This document shows positions 16,925 through 24,537 of a stretch of DNA of 49,481 nucleotides, piece after piece. The translations under genes and the position numbers were made by a program. The notes below the pieces were generated by a model, which saw only the letters and a list, made by a program, of their open reading frames with translations, had not been told where the DNA came from and did not search any database. Location: the NCBI GenBank assembly GCA_022770625.1, contig JALEHK010000067.1:1-49481 (forward strand), written 5' to 3'. The stretch comes from Oscillospiraceae bacterium. GTDB lineage: Bacteria > Bacillota > Clostridia > Oscillospirales > Ruminococcaceae. Every line of letters starts with the position of its first letter. The first letter of the stretch is position 1.

Positions 16925-17539
16925 TTATGAAGGGGTATTTTCTTTTGAAAGCGAAAGGGCAAGCGACAGTTTGTTCGAGGTGGCAGCGGATTTCAGGATG
17001 ACCGCCGCCATCTCTTCGGGGGTCTCGATACAATCGGACTCCACCCAGAGACGGATCACCTCGATCATTCCGGCAAAGAAGAAGCGGAAATAATATTGCA
17101 TCCGCCGTTCGTCCGCGTCCGTTTCCGAAAAACCGAGCGAGAGGAAGAAGGGACGCATATACCGTATGAACAGCTCGTCTCCCGCCATATCGGTGGCCGC
17201 CTGTCCATAGGAAAGGCAGGCACGGTAGAACAGCCGGTTCTTTTTAATGTGCGTAAGCACCCGGGTCAGCGAGCTTTCCGAAAAGTATTCGGCGTAGTTT
17301 CCGGCATGGGTGTCCTTGAAAGTGTCCTGAATGTCGCGGAAGGTGTCCTGCTGCATCTTTTTCATCAAGTCGTAGACATCGGTGAAATGCGCGTAAAAGG
17401 TCGAGCGGTTGACGCCGCTTTCCTTACAGATGTCGCTGACGGTGATCTTATGGAAATCCTTTTGCTGCATAAGGGAAAGCATCGTATCCTTGATCCGGCG
17501 GTCGGTTTCCTGAAAGCGGAGGTTGTTGACGGTATTCAT
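16925..17539 (-). CDS. TetR/AcrR-family transcriptional regulator
   Basis: A 204-aa repressor with an N-terminal helix-turn-helix (DTMLSLMQQKDFHKITVSDICKESGVNRSTFYAHF split over two helices) and a C-terminal ligand domain of the TetR_C_7 kind (RLFYRACLSYGQ). It very probably controls the divergent MATE gene and itself, because twin operators lie between them. ATG 17539 follows AGGAGTGGCTTT; an upstream extension to 17635 would run through the operator region. Confidence 0.88.
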   Translation of the reverse strand: MNTVNNLRFQETDRRIKDTMLSLMQQKDFHKITVSDICKESGVNRSTFYAHFTDVYDLMKKMQQDTFRDIQDTFKDTHAGNYAEYFSESSLTRVLTHIKKNRLFYRACLSYGQAATDMAGDELFIRYMRPFFLSLGFSETDADERRMQYYFRFFFAGMIEVIRLWVESDCIETPEEMAAVILKSAATSNKLSLALSLSKENTPS

Positions 17540-17560
17540 AAAGCCACTCCTTTTATTAAA

Positions 17561-17571
17561 ACAACACTTGT
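17561..17571 (-). promoter_or_regulatory. TetR operator half 1 (ACAACACTTGT)
   Basis: Exact 11-bp inverted copy of the element at 17632-17642, close to the TetR gene start. Probable binding site of the adjacent regulator. Confidence 0.65.
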
Positions 17572-17631
17572 ACGAATATTGATGGTTGAAATTTTTCTTT
17601 GCTCCTATTATACTATAGTTATAAAAACAAA

Positions 17632-17642
17632 ACAAGTGTTGT
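17632..17642 (+). promoter_or_regulatory. TetR operator half 2 (ACAAGTGTTGT)
   Basis: Exact inverted copy of 17561-17571, 71 bp away (about seven helical turns), next to the AT-rich TATACTATAG promoter region of the MATE gene. The pair flanks both promoters and suggests looping or dual repression. Confidence 0.65.
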
Positions 17643-17681
17643 GATAATGAAACTCAAAAAATCTTGGAAAGGTTGGCCTTT

Positions 17682-19040
17682 ATGGAAAAAAGTCAGTCGC
17701 TTCTTTTTGAAAGAAAATCAAATGCAGGGCTGCTGGTAAGTCTCGCACTTCCGGCCGTGGTGCTGATGGTCATCATGACCGTCTACAACATGACCGACAT
17801 CTATTTTATTGGCAAGCTCGGAGACGTTTCGGCGCTGGCGGCGGTATCGCTGGCCGGGCCGCTGATGGGCGTCCAGTCGGCGCTCGGAACGCTTGCGGGG
17901 GATGGAACCTGTTCACTCGTTTCCCGCGCGCTCGGGCAGAAAAACGGGCGGGAAAAACCGGCGGCGGGCGCGGCACTGATCCTTTCGCTCGGCTTTGGAG
18001 TGATGATCGGGCTTGGAATGTGGTTTTTATCGCCGGTGCTGCTTCCGATGCTCGGCGGAACGGAAAAGACGATTCCGTATGCGCTTTCCTATCTGCGGAT
18101 TCTGGCGTTTGCCGCACCCGCAGCGGTGTTCACGACGGCTTTTGCCAACATCGTCCGCTCGACCGGAGCGGTCAGGGAAGGAATGGCGGCGCATCTTCTC
18201 GGAACGGTCACCAATATGATCCTCGACCCGGTTTTTATCCTCCTGCTCGGGCTTGGGGTCAGGGGTGCGGCGCTCGCAACGGCGGCTGGAAACGTTCTTG
18301 CCGCAATCGCGCTTCTCAGGGCGCTTCTTTCTAAAAAGGGCGCGGTCGATCTTCATCCGTCTGTGATTCTGCCTGCGGTCAGGGGAGACCGGCGGATTTT
18401 CGGAGAGGTACTGGTGCTCGGGCTTCCTTCGGCGATCGGGAATCTCTTGATGAATCTCTCCCACGCGATTCAGAACCGTTTTCTTGCGGGGTACGGAGAG
18501 GATGCGCTGGCCGCTTTTTCGATCGGCGGCAAGGGCGGGATACTGATCGCGATGGTTGCGATGGGGATCTGTATCGGGATGCAGCCGGCGTTCGGATATT
18601 TTTACGGCGCGGAGGATCAAAAGCGGCTGCACGGATGCCTGCGAGCCAGCGGATGGACGGCCAGTCTTATTTCGATCGGGGGAATGGCGGCGCTGATGGT
18701 ATTCGGAAAAGGCTTTACCTCGCTTTTCACCTCCGATCCGGCGGTTTCGGCTCTGGCCTTAAACGTTCTCCGCATCGGGATTCTGACTGCTCCGTTTATC
18801 AGCCTTTACTACCTGATTTCTTCTTTCCTTCAGGCGAGCGGACAGGCGGGGAAAGCGCTGACCGTTTCGATTCTCCGTCAGGGCGCGGTACTCATTCCGA
18901 CGCTCATGATCCTCGGAAATCTTTTCGAACTGACCGGGATCTTCTGGAGCAGCTTTACCTCTGATCTGATTTCGACAGCCGCCGCCAGTGTAATCCTACT
19001 GGCAGGGAAGAAAAAAGCGGCGATAAAGGCAGTCGCATAA
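17682..19040 (+). CDS. MATE-family efflux transporter
   Basis: A 452-aa cation-coupled multidrug exporter with 12 membrane segments in two MatE repeats. Repeat 1 carries VYNMTDIYFIGKLGDVSALAAVSLAGP; the AHLLGTVTNMILDPVFILLLGLGVRGAALATAAGN stretch is typical of the family. ATG 17682 has GGAAAGG 9 nt upstream. Divergent from the TetR gene and likely induced by its ligand. Ends at a strong terminator. Confidence 0.92.
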   Translation: MEKSQSLLFERKSNAGLLVSLALPAVVLMVIMTVYNMTDIYFIGKLGDVSALAAVSLAGPLMGVQSALGTLAGDGTCSLVSRALGQKNGREKPAAGAALILSLGFGVMIGLGMWFLSPVLLPMLGGTEKTIPYALSYLRILAFAAPAAVFTTAFANIVRSTGAVREGMAAHLLGTVTNMILDPVFILLLGLGVRGAALATAAGNVLAAIALLRALLSKKGAVDLHPSVILPAVRGDRRIFGEVLVLGLPSAIGNLLMNLSHAIQNRFLAGYGEDALAAFSIGGKGGILIAMVAMGICIGMQPAFGYFYGAEDQKRLHGCLRASGWTASLISIGGMAALMVFGKGFTSLFTSDPAVSALALNVLRIGILTAPFISLYYLISSFLQASGQAGKALTVSILRQGAVLIPTLMILGNLFELTGIFWSSFTSDLISTAAASVILLAGKKKAAIKAVA

Positions 19041-19065
19041 ATAAAAGATTTTTTCATATCCTCAA

Positions 19066-19113
19066 GTTATCCCGTCCTTCCGGCAAAAACGGAGGGGCGG
19101 GATGGCTTTTTTT
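19066..19113 (+). terminator. Intrinsic terminator after the MATE gene
   Basis: ATCCCGTCCTTCCG pairs with CGGAGGGGCGGGAT, followed by a run of seven T. Confidence 0.85.
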
Positions 19114-19122
19114 CGGAAACTC

Positions 19123-19151
19123 TTGCCTGAAAAGACGGAATATGGTAAACT
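19123..19151 (+). promoter_or_regulatory. Promoter of the AT-rich patch
   Basis: TTGCCT and TAAACT with a 17-bp spacer. It could drive the hypothetical membrane protein gene and perhaps the HicA-like gene. Confidence 0.5.
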
Positions 19152-19276
19152 GAAAACAGGTAAAACGCGAAAATTTATTCGAGAGCAGAAAGGATTGATT
19201 TAATATAAAAGAAGAAGGTCGTCTGAGTAGATTTTTAACAGAACATCCTCGCTTTGACAGATTTTTGGGAGATCTG

Positions 19277-19648
19277 ATGACGAAGCGAATTTACGTTTTT
19301 GCCCGTATTGGAATATTGTTTTTCGTGATTCAGCTTCTCCATCTGCTCATCCTGCTGCTGTTCGCACTGCCCAACTTAATAGAGTACGGACTTGATGAAA
19401 TTCAGGTTTATTTTGAAACTCGACATAATTATAGTCAAACGGTTAAGGATTTTAAAAGCGGAAATTATGACTCGGAGTATTTGGACTACTTATCATATAT
19501 AGGTGATAATTACGAATCGGCTTATTACTTTATGAGTTGTGATGGAAAATATTATGGGGGCTATACGGATGGAACGAGGAGCTATTTAAGATTCTTGGTG
19601 AACAATGTATTACGAATGGAGCTGCAATGCAGTATGTTGTTAAAATGA
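19277..19648 (+). CDS. Hypothetical single-pass membrane protein
   Basis: A 123-aa protein of no family I recognise. One membrane segment (ARIGILFFVIQLLHLLILLLFALPNLI) is followed by a Tyr/Asp-rich outer or cytoplasmic part (SGNYDSEYLDYLSYIGDNYESAYY). The ATG has GGGAG 6 nt upstream. The reading frame is open a further 80 nt upstream (KEEGRLSRFLTEHPRFDRFL) without an ATG, so the start may have been lost. Composition is clearly more AT-rich than the neighbours, suggesting acquired DNA. Confidence 0.45.
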   Translation: MTKRIYVFARIGILFFVIQLLHLLILLLFALPNLIEYGLDEIQVYFETRHNYSQTVKDFKSGNYDSEYLDYLSYIGDNYESAYYFMSCDGKYYGGYTDGTRSYLRFLVNNVLRMELQCSMLLK

Positions 19649-19797
19649 GGAAAAAAGAAAAAGATGTTTTGTCTGTCGAATATGATGATATGATTAAGTG
19701 ATTTAGTGATTGCACATTGTTTACCGATGAAGAGAAAGCCGCGTATATCACAGAAGCGAAAGAAAAAAAGAAAAAAGCAATAGAAGGAAGAAAATAA
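19543..19797 (+). pseudogene. Disrupted ORF upstream of the HicA-like gene
   Basis: In a different frame from the membrane protein gene, an open stretch reads ...NEELFKILGEQCITNGAAM, then from ATG 19645 KKEKDVLSVEYDDMIK. It meets an in-frame TGA at 19699-19701 and continues as FSDCTLFTDEEKAAY to a stop at 19795. The TGA probably replaces a Trp codon. The position just before hicA is where an antitoxin would be expected, but it does not look like HicB. Confidence 0.35.
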
Positions 19798-19799
19798 AA

Positions 19800-19976
19800 A
19801 TGAAAAAGGAATTTATTGAAGCAGATCGAGCGCTGAAGAAAAATGGCTATGTTCAGGTTCGAGCAAAAGGAAGCCATTATATCTATTCGAATGGAGTTCA
19901 GAGTGTGGCGCTGAATATTAAGCTGAATCGAATGGTAATGGCGCGTGTATTAAAGGAGTGTGGAATTTGGCTGTGA
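19800..19976 (+). CDS. hicA: HicA-like mRNA interferase toxin
   Basis: A 58-aa double-stranded-RNA-binding-fold protein with the HicA pattern: an N-terminal helix with DRALKKNGYVQVRAKGSHYIY (catalytic-type His in GSH), then a strand VALNIKL and a C-terminal helix MVMARVLKECGI. HicA toxins cleave mRNA and are neutralised by HicB. No recognisable hicB is next to it; only a broken ORF lies upstream. GAAGGAAG lies upstream of the ATG. Ends 28 bp before addB. Confidence 0.65.
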   Translation: MKKEFIEADRALKKNGYVQVRAKGSHYIYSNGVQSVALNIKLNRMVMARVLKECGIWL

Positions 19977-20004
19977 TACGGTTAGTAAAGCGAGGTCATC
20001 CGAT

Positions 20005-23000
20005 ATGCTTCATCTGTTGATAGGGCCGGCCGGCTGCGGCAAGTCCTTTTCTCTCCGAGAGGAGATGGCGGCGCTTTCCGCCAAAGGAGAGCGCGTTTTC
20101 TGTATCGTTCCCGAACAGTATTCCTTTGAATCCGAGCGGGCGCTTTATCCGTACGGGGTCGAGAGCGTAAGCTTTGAACGGCTGTGCGACGCGGTGATGC
20201 GTCGGTGCGGCGGACTTGCGGGGGAATATGCCGGAGAGACGGTGCAGCTTCTTTTCATGCGTCAGGCGCTTCGGGATTTAAAAGGAACGCTCGGCGCTTT
20301 TCAGAAGGTCGCGGCGCGTCCGGATTTTGCCGGGGAGATGCTTTCGACCATCCTTGAATTAAAGCGCGCGGGCGTGACGCCTGATGCCCTTCGGGAGGCT
20401 TCGGGGGAAAAAGAGGGGGAGGAAAGCCTTTTCCGGCTCAAACTGCGCGATCTGGCGCTGATTATGGAAAGCTATAACGCGCTCATCTCCCGGTCAATGA
20501 TCGACCCGGCCGGGCGGCTGGAGACGGTCGCGGGTATGATCGAGGAAAGCGGATTTTTTAAGGGCACGCGGGTGTATATCGATGAGTTCAAGAGCTTTAC
20601 CGCTGTACAGATGAAGGTCATCCGGCTGATGCTCAGTCAGGCGGACGAGGTGACTGTTTCGCTCTGCATCGATCCAGAGCATAAGGGCACCGGACTTTTT
20701 GAGACCCTTTTGGAGACGAAACGCGCGCTCTTGTCGGAGGCGGCCAAGGCGGGGATCGCGGTCGCTTCCCCGAAGGTGATGAAGGGGTACCGCCGTTTTG
20801 CGTCCGAAGGGATTCCGGCGCTCGGCGAGGGTGTGTTTACCGCCGCGCCGATTCCCGCTCAGTCGGGCGGAAAGGTCAGAGGGTATATCCTGCGCGATCC
20901 GTATGAGGAAGCGAGTTTTGCCGCTGCGGAGGTAAAGAGACTTGTTCGCGAGGAAGGGTACGCCTATCGGGAGATCGCTCTTCTGGCGCGCGACCTATCG
21001 ACTCGTGCTCCGTCATTGGAAGCGGCTTTTGACCGGTACGGGATGCCGTATTTTCTTGACGGCGGGCGTTCGGTCGAGGCCATGCCGCTGACGCGTTTTA
21101 TCCGTCATCTATTGCAGCTGATGGTTCGACCGCTGGATCGGGAAGAAGGGCTGATGCTGCTCAAATGCGGGGTGCTTCCGATCGATGAGGAAGCGGTCTC
21201 GGCATTTGAACAGTATACCTATGTCTGGGATCTGACCGGATTTTCTCTCCGCAAGCCATTTACCCGTTCACCGAGCGGTTTTTCCGAGCGGGAGATGAGC
21301 GAGCGGGATGCGGAAAAGCTCGCGCTTGCCGAGTCGGCAAGGAAGGTTTTAGTCGGGTGCTGGGATCGGTTCCGGGAGGACTGCCGGAAGGATGGGATCG
21401 CAAAGGGAATCTACCGCTTTTTGACCGATGAAAAGATCGATGCCGCGTTGCAGGAAAGCTGTGACCGGCTGATGGACGAAGGGGAAGAACTGGACGCAGA
21501 GAATATCCGTCTTTCCTGGGACAGTCTGATGGAGTTCTTAGACGCCGCCGAAACCATTCGGCTGGGGAGCACCTCTCCGGACGCTCAGCCGGAAAACGAC
21601 TTTGCGGCTTTTTCCGAGCTTTTGAGCGCGGCGGCTGCGGCGACTCCTCTCGTCACCCGTCCTCAGACACTCGACAGTGTTTTCATCGGAGACCCGTCCC
21701 AGAGCCGTGTCGGCGAGGTCAAGGTGGCGCTGATCCTCGGATGCAACGAAGGAATCTTTCCTGCCGCCCCTTCGGAGGGCGGAACGTTGAGAGAGGCCGA
21801 CCGGAAGCAGATGCAGCTTTTGGGGCTTCCGATCGGGGGACTGACGGGCGAACGGATCGCGGACGAGCGGTTTGCCGTCTATAAAGCGGTCATGACCCCG
21901 TCGGAGCAATTGATCCTGACCTGCGCCGCCGGAGAGGTGGACGGGAGCGAACTGACCCCGTCGGAACTGATGCTGGGATTTTCGGCGGTCTTTCCGGAAG
22001 AAAAGCCGGTCAGAAGCCGGGAGATATCCCCGTATTTTTACTGCGAGAGCCTTTCGACCGCCTTCTGGCAGGCGGCGCGTCTCCCCGACGGAAAGAAGCG
22101 CCGGACGCTCGAAGCGCTTCTTTCGCGCGATCCGGTCTGGGAAAAGAGATTGCAAAAGCTGTCTGAAAGCGCGGGGAGGGAAGAGCGTGCGCTGCATTCG
22201 CCGGAGCTGGCCCGTGCGCTTTTTGCGCCGGTAACGGCGCCTGACGGGCGGGCGCAGACGACCGTTTCGCCATCTCAGGTCGAGCAGTTTTACAGTTGTC
22301 CGTTTGCGTATTTCTGCCGGTACGGGCTTTCCATCCGTCCACCGGTCAAGGCGGAGCTAAACCCGATCGCCCGCGGAAGCATCGTCCATTTTCTTTTGCA
22401 GAAGGCGCTTTCGGAGAAGGATTTTCTGACGATGGACGAAGAGAAGATCCTTTCGCTGACCGACCGGCTTCTTGCCCAGTATCTGGATCAGGCACTCGGC
22501 GGCGGAGAAGAGAAAAGCGGGAAGTTCCTCTACTACTTCTACCGGCTCCGCAGTTCGGTCGCGATGATCCTGACCGCTCTTCAGGGAGAACTTTCCCAGA
22601 CCGAGTTCAAAATCTGCGGGCTGGAGGAAACGATCGCGGCCGGGGGAATGGTTCAGCCGCTCACCATCGAGGATCGGGATCTGATTATCCGGGTACAGGG
22701 AAAGATCGACCGGCTGGACGCGGCGTCGCTCGACGGAGAGGAGTACGTCCGGGTCATCGACTATAAGACCGGCGACAAGAAGTTTAAGCTGGAGGACGCC
22801 GAGAGGGGATTAAACCTTCAGATGCTTCTCTATCTTTTCGCCGCCAAAGAAGGCGGGCAGTTTCAGGGGGCGGTACCCGCCGGAATCCTTTATATGCCCG
22901 CCGGGAGCAAAAGCCCGTCCTTCGGGCGGGGAGAGGGAGACGAAACCTCGATCCGTCAGCTTTATCGGATGAACGGACTGGTTCTGGATGAGGAACGGGT

Positions 23001-23238
23001 GCTCCGGGCGATGGAACGGGACGGAGCGGGCGGTTATATCACCCCGCCGACCCCGAGAGGAAAGAAAAACGCCCGGATCAGCCGGGAGGACTTGCAGGCG
23101 CTCGAGGAAAAGACGGAGGAGCTTGTCCGGCAGATGGGGAGGGGGCTTCTGGAAGGGAAGATCGCACCCGACCCGCAGAGCACGGGCGCAAGGCTTCCGT
23201 GCAGCTGGTGCGAATATAAGAGCGTGTGCGGAAAGTAG
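20005..23238 (+). CDS. addB: ATP-dependent helicase/deoxyribonuclease subunit AddB
   Basis: AddB forms the AddAB complex that resects double-strand breaks to Chi sites for RecA. The 1077-aa protein has a Walker A motif GPAGCGKS (7-14), an inactive-helicase middle part and a C-terminal RecB-like nuclease with RGSIVHFLLQKAL and VIDYKTGDKK. The four cysteines of an iron-sulfur staple are present: one from FYSCPFAYFC and three from LPCSWCEYKSVC. ATG 20005 is preceded by GCGAGG. Unlike the usual addB-addA operon, no addA follows; the next gene is a broken MATE gene. Confidence 0.93.
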   Translation: MLHLLIGPAGCGKSFSLREEMAALSAKGERVFCIVPEQYSFESERALYPYGVESVSFERLCDAVMRRCGGLAGEYAGETVQLLFMRQALRDLKGTLGAFQKVAARPDFAGEMLSTILELKRAGVTPDALREASGEKEGEESLFRLKLRDLALIMESYNALISRSMIDPAGRLETVAGMIEESGFFKGTRVYIDEFKSFTAVQMKVIRLMLSQADEVTVSLCIDPEHKGTGLFETLLETKRALLSEAAKAGIAVASPKVMKGYRRFASEGIPALGEGVFTAAPIPAQSGGKVRGYILRDPYEEASFAAAEVKRLVREEGYAYREIALLARDLSTRAPSLEAAFDRYGMPYFLDGGRSVEAMPLTRFIRHLLQLMVRPLDREEGLMLLKCGVLPIDEEAVSAFEQYTYVWDLTGFSLRKPFTRSPSGFSEREMSERDAEKLALAESARKVLVGCWDRFREDCRKDGIAKGIYRFLTDEKIDAALQESCDRLMDEGEELDAENIRLSWDSLMEFLDAAETIRLGSTSPDAQPENDFAAFSELLSAAAAATPLVTRPQTLDSVFIGDPSQSRVGEVKVALILGCNEGIFPAAPSEGGTLREADRKQMQLLGLPIGGLTGERIADERFAVYKAVMTPSEQLILTCAAGEVDGSELTPSELMLGFSAVFPEEKPVRSREISPYFYCESLSTAFWQAARLPDGKKRRTLEALLSRDPVWEKRLQKLSESAGREERALHSPELARALFAPVTAPDGRAQTTVSPSQVEQFYSCPFAYFCRYGLSIRPPVKAELNPIARGSIVHFLLQKALSEKDFLTMDEEKILSLTDRLLAQYLDQALGGGEEKSGKFLYYFYRLRSSVAMILTALQGELSQTEFKICGLEETIAAGGMVQPLTIEDRDLIIRVQGKIDRLDAASLDGEEYVRVIDYKTGDKKFKLEDAERGLNLQMLLYLFAAKEGGQFQGAVPAGILYMPAGSKSPSFGRGEGDETSIRQLYRMNGLVLDEERVLRAMERDGAGGYITPPTPRGKKNARISREDLQALEEKTEELVRQMGRGLLEGKIAPDPQSTGARLPCSWCEYKSVCGK

Positions 23239-23247
23239 GGGAGCTCC

Positions 23248-23276
23248 TTGAAATGGCCGGGGCGATCTGTTATAAT
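23248..23276 (+). promoter_or_regulatory. Promoter of the broken MATE gene
   Basis: TTGAAA and TATAAT with a 17-bp spacer, 39 bp before the ATG. Confidence 0.7.
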
Positions 23277-23314
23277 GGAAAGACACGTCAAATAAAAGCA
23301 GATAGGGTGATTCC

Positions 23315-23840
23315 ATGTACCGTGATCTGACCAAAGGCAGCATTTCTAAAGGGCTGATCCTCTTCTCCCTCGATCTTTCTGGGGCTTTCGATGGGGGCGG
23401 GGGCGCTCTTTTCGATCCGAACCGGTGAAAACGACCGGGAAGGGCTGAAAAAGGCGACGGGACTAAGTGTTCTTTTCTCAGTCGTGATCTCGTTTCTGGT
23501 CGTGCTTTTTGCCGAACCGTTGATGAAAATCTTCATCCGCGCGGAAGAGGTGGAGGTGATCGCTTCCGGTGTCCGCTATCTTCGGATCGAAGGGGCGTTT
23601 TACGTCGGGATCGGATGCCTGTTTTTGCTCTATGGCTTCTACCGTGCGGTCAAGCGCCCGGGAATGTCGGTCATCCTGACGGTCATTTCGCTCGGAGCAA
23701 GGGTCGCTCTGGCCTATGCGCTGGCGGGAGTGATCGGAGAGGTCGGGATCTGGATCGCGATCCCGATTGGCTGGGCACTGGCGGACGCAGTAGGGTACGG
23801 ATATTATGCGCTTTGCAGGAAAAAGATTCTGGAAAGCTGA
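23315..23840 (+). pseudogene. MATE transporter gene with a large internal deletion
   Basis: The first 17 codons (MYRDLTKGSISKGLILF) are a normal MATE start. The sequence then jumps, out of frame, into the second half of the same kind of protein (IFLGLSMGAGALFSIRTGEND... to the C-terminus, about 155 aa). Roughly 280 residues are missing. The promoter is intact. It differs from both intact MATE proteins in this window, so it is a third paralogue. Confidence 0.85.
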
Positions 23841-23869
23841 ATTTATGCACAAAGGAAAAGCAAATTTGC

Positions 23870-23900
23870 GGGGTGGATTTTGTTAATCCGCCTTTTCTTT
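23870..23900 (+). terminator. Weak terminator after the broken MATE gene
   Basis: GGTGGAT pairs with ATCCGCC (one G-U pair), followed by TTTTCTTT. Confidence 0.45.
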
Positions 23901-23910
23901 GCGAATGGGC

Positions 23911-23964
23911 TTGACTTTTATCCGGCAGATGGATATTCTATAGATAGAGTTAGTCACTTCTAAC
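23911..23964 (+). promoter_or_regulatory. Promoter and GTTAG-N6-CTAAC operator of the FeoB-associated gene
   Basis: TTGACT (23911-23916) and TATTCT (23934-23939) have a 17-bp spacer. The palindrome GTTAG-TCACTT-CTAAC (23949-23964) begins 10 bp after the -10, over the start of transcription. The same palindrome, in the same place, occurs at the next promoter (24373). Confidence 0.65.
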
Positions 23965-24066
23965 CTAAGTCCGGCTGTCACAGTCGGGCGGGAAAAGCAT
24001 AAAATACAGCATAGAATGCCGATAAAGACGGATTTTTCGTCTGGTTTCGGAAAGGGGCGTTTGATT

Positions 24067-24240
24067 ATGATCAGTTGGTTTGCGGCAAATTGGGGCACGA
24101 TCGTCGTGCTGCTGGTGGTCGTATTGATCGTCGGACTTGTCCTGCGCAGCATGCACAAGGATAAGAAGGCGGGTAAGTCGAGCTGTGGCGGAAACTGCGG
24201 AGCCTGCGGTGGATGCGGCGGAAGCTGTGCCAAGCGATAA
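24067..24240 (+). CDS. FeoB-associated Cys-rich membrane protein (orphan)
   Basis: A 57-aa protein with one membrane helix (TIVVLLVVVLIVGLVL), a basic patch and a Cys/Gly tail (SSCGGNCGACGGCGGSCAKR, five Cys). The family (FeoB_associated) normally follows feoA-feoB and helps ferrous iron uptake. No feoA or feoB is present in the window, so this copy is detached. AAGGGGCG is 9 nt before ATG 24067. Own promoter with a putative iron-type operator, own terminator. Confidence 0.8.
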   Translation: MISWFAANWGTIVVLLVVVLIVGLVLRSMHKDKKAGKSSCGGNCGACGGCGGSCAKR

Positions 24241-24252
24241 CGGTTATGCCTG

Positions 24253-24294
24253 AAAAAGAAGCGCTGTCCCTAAAAGGGGGGCGCTTCTTTTATA
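24253..24294 (+). terminator. Intrinsic terminator after the FeoB-associated gene
   Basis: AAAGAAGCGC pairs with GCGCTTCTTT, with a C/G-paired extension in the loop and T residues after it. Confidence 0.8.
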
Positions 24295-24333
24295 CTCTTT
24301 TCCGAAAAACATTTTTTGAATACGGAAATTCTC

Positions 24334-24362
24334 TTGACAAAGAAAAAGACATCTGCTAAAAT
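24334..24362 (+). promoter_or_regulatory. Strong promoter of the Tp47-like/flavin reductase operon
   Basis: TTGACA and TAAAAT with a 17-bp spacer. The leader to the ATG is about 170 nt and contains three operator palindromes. Confidence 0.8.
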
Positions 24363-24372
24363 ATGAAATGTG

Positions 24373-24388
24373 GTTAGTAAGCGCTAAC
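24373..24388 (+). promoter_or_regulatory. Operator copy 1 (GTTAG-TAAGCG-CTAAC)
   Basis: Perfect half-sites with a 6-bp centre, starting 11 bp downstream of the -10. Same half-sites and spacing as 23949, 24436 and 24497. Half-sites resemble those of DtxR/IdeR iron regulators, but those have a much shorter centre, so regulator identity is inference. Confidence 0.65.
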
Positions 24389-24435
24389 CATTGCACCGGT
24401 CATATTACATGGTCCGGCTATTTTCAAGTTAAATA

Positions 24436-24451
24436 GTTAGCCTACGCTAAC
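24436..24451 (+). promoter_or_regulatory. Operator copy 2 (GTTAG-CCTACG-CTAAC)
   Basis: Centre 63 bp from copy 1, about six helical turns, so proteins on both would face the same side of the DNA. Confidence 0.6.
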
Positions 24452-24496
24452 GAGCGCTCTGACGCTTTTCTTTTTTACGGAAGCGTGGAAAGCATA

Positions 24497-24512
24497 GTTA
24501 GCTACGGCTAAT
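24497..24512 (+). promoter_or_regulatory. Operator copy 3 (GTTAG-CTACGG-CTAAT)
   Basis: One mismatch in the last base. Centre 61 bp from copy 2. Lies just before the ribosome site of the Tp47-like gene. Confidence 0.55.
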
Positions 24513-24537
24513 CAAAACATTTGAGGAGGAATTACCC

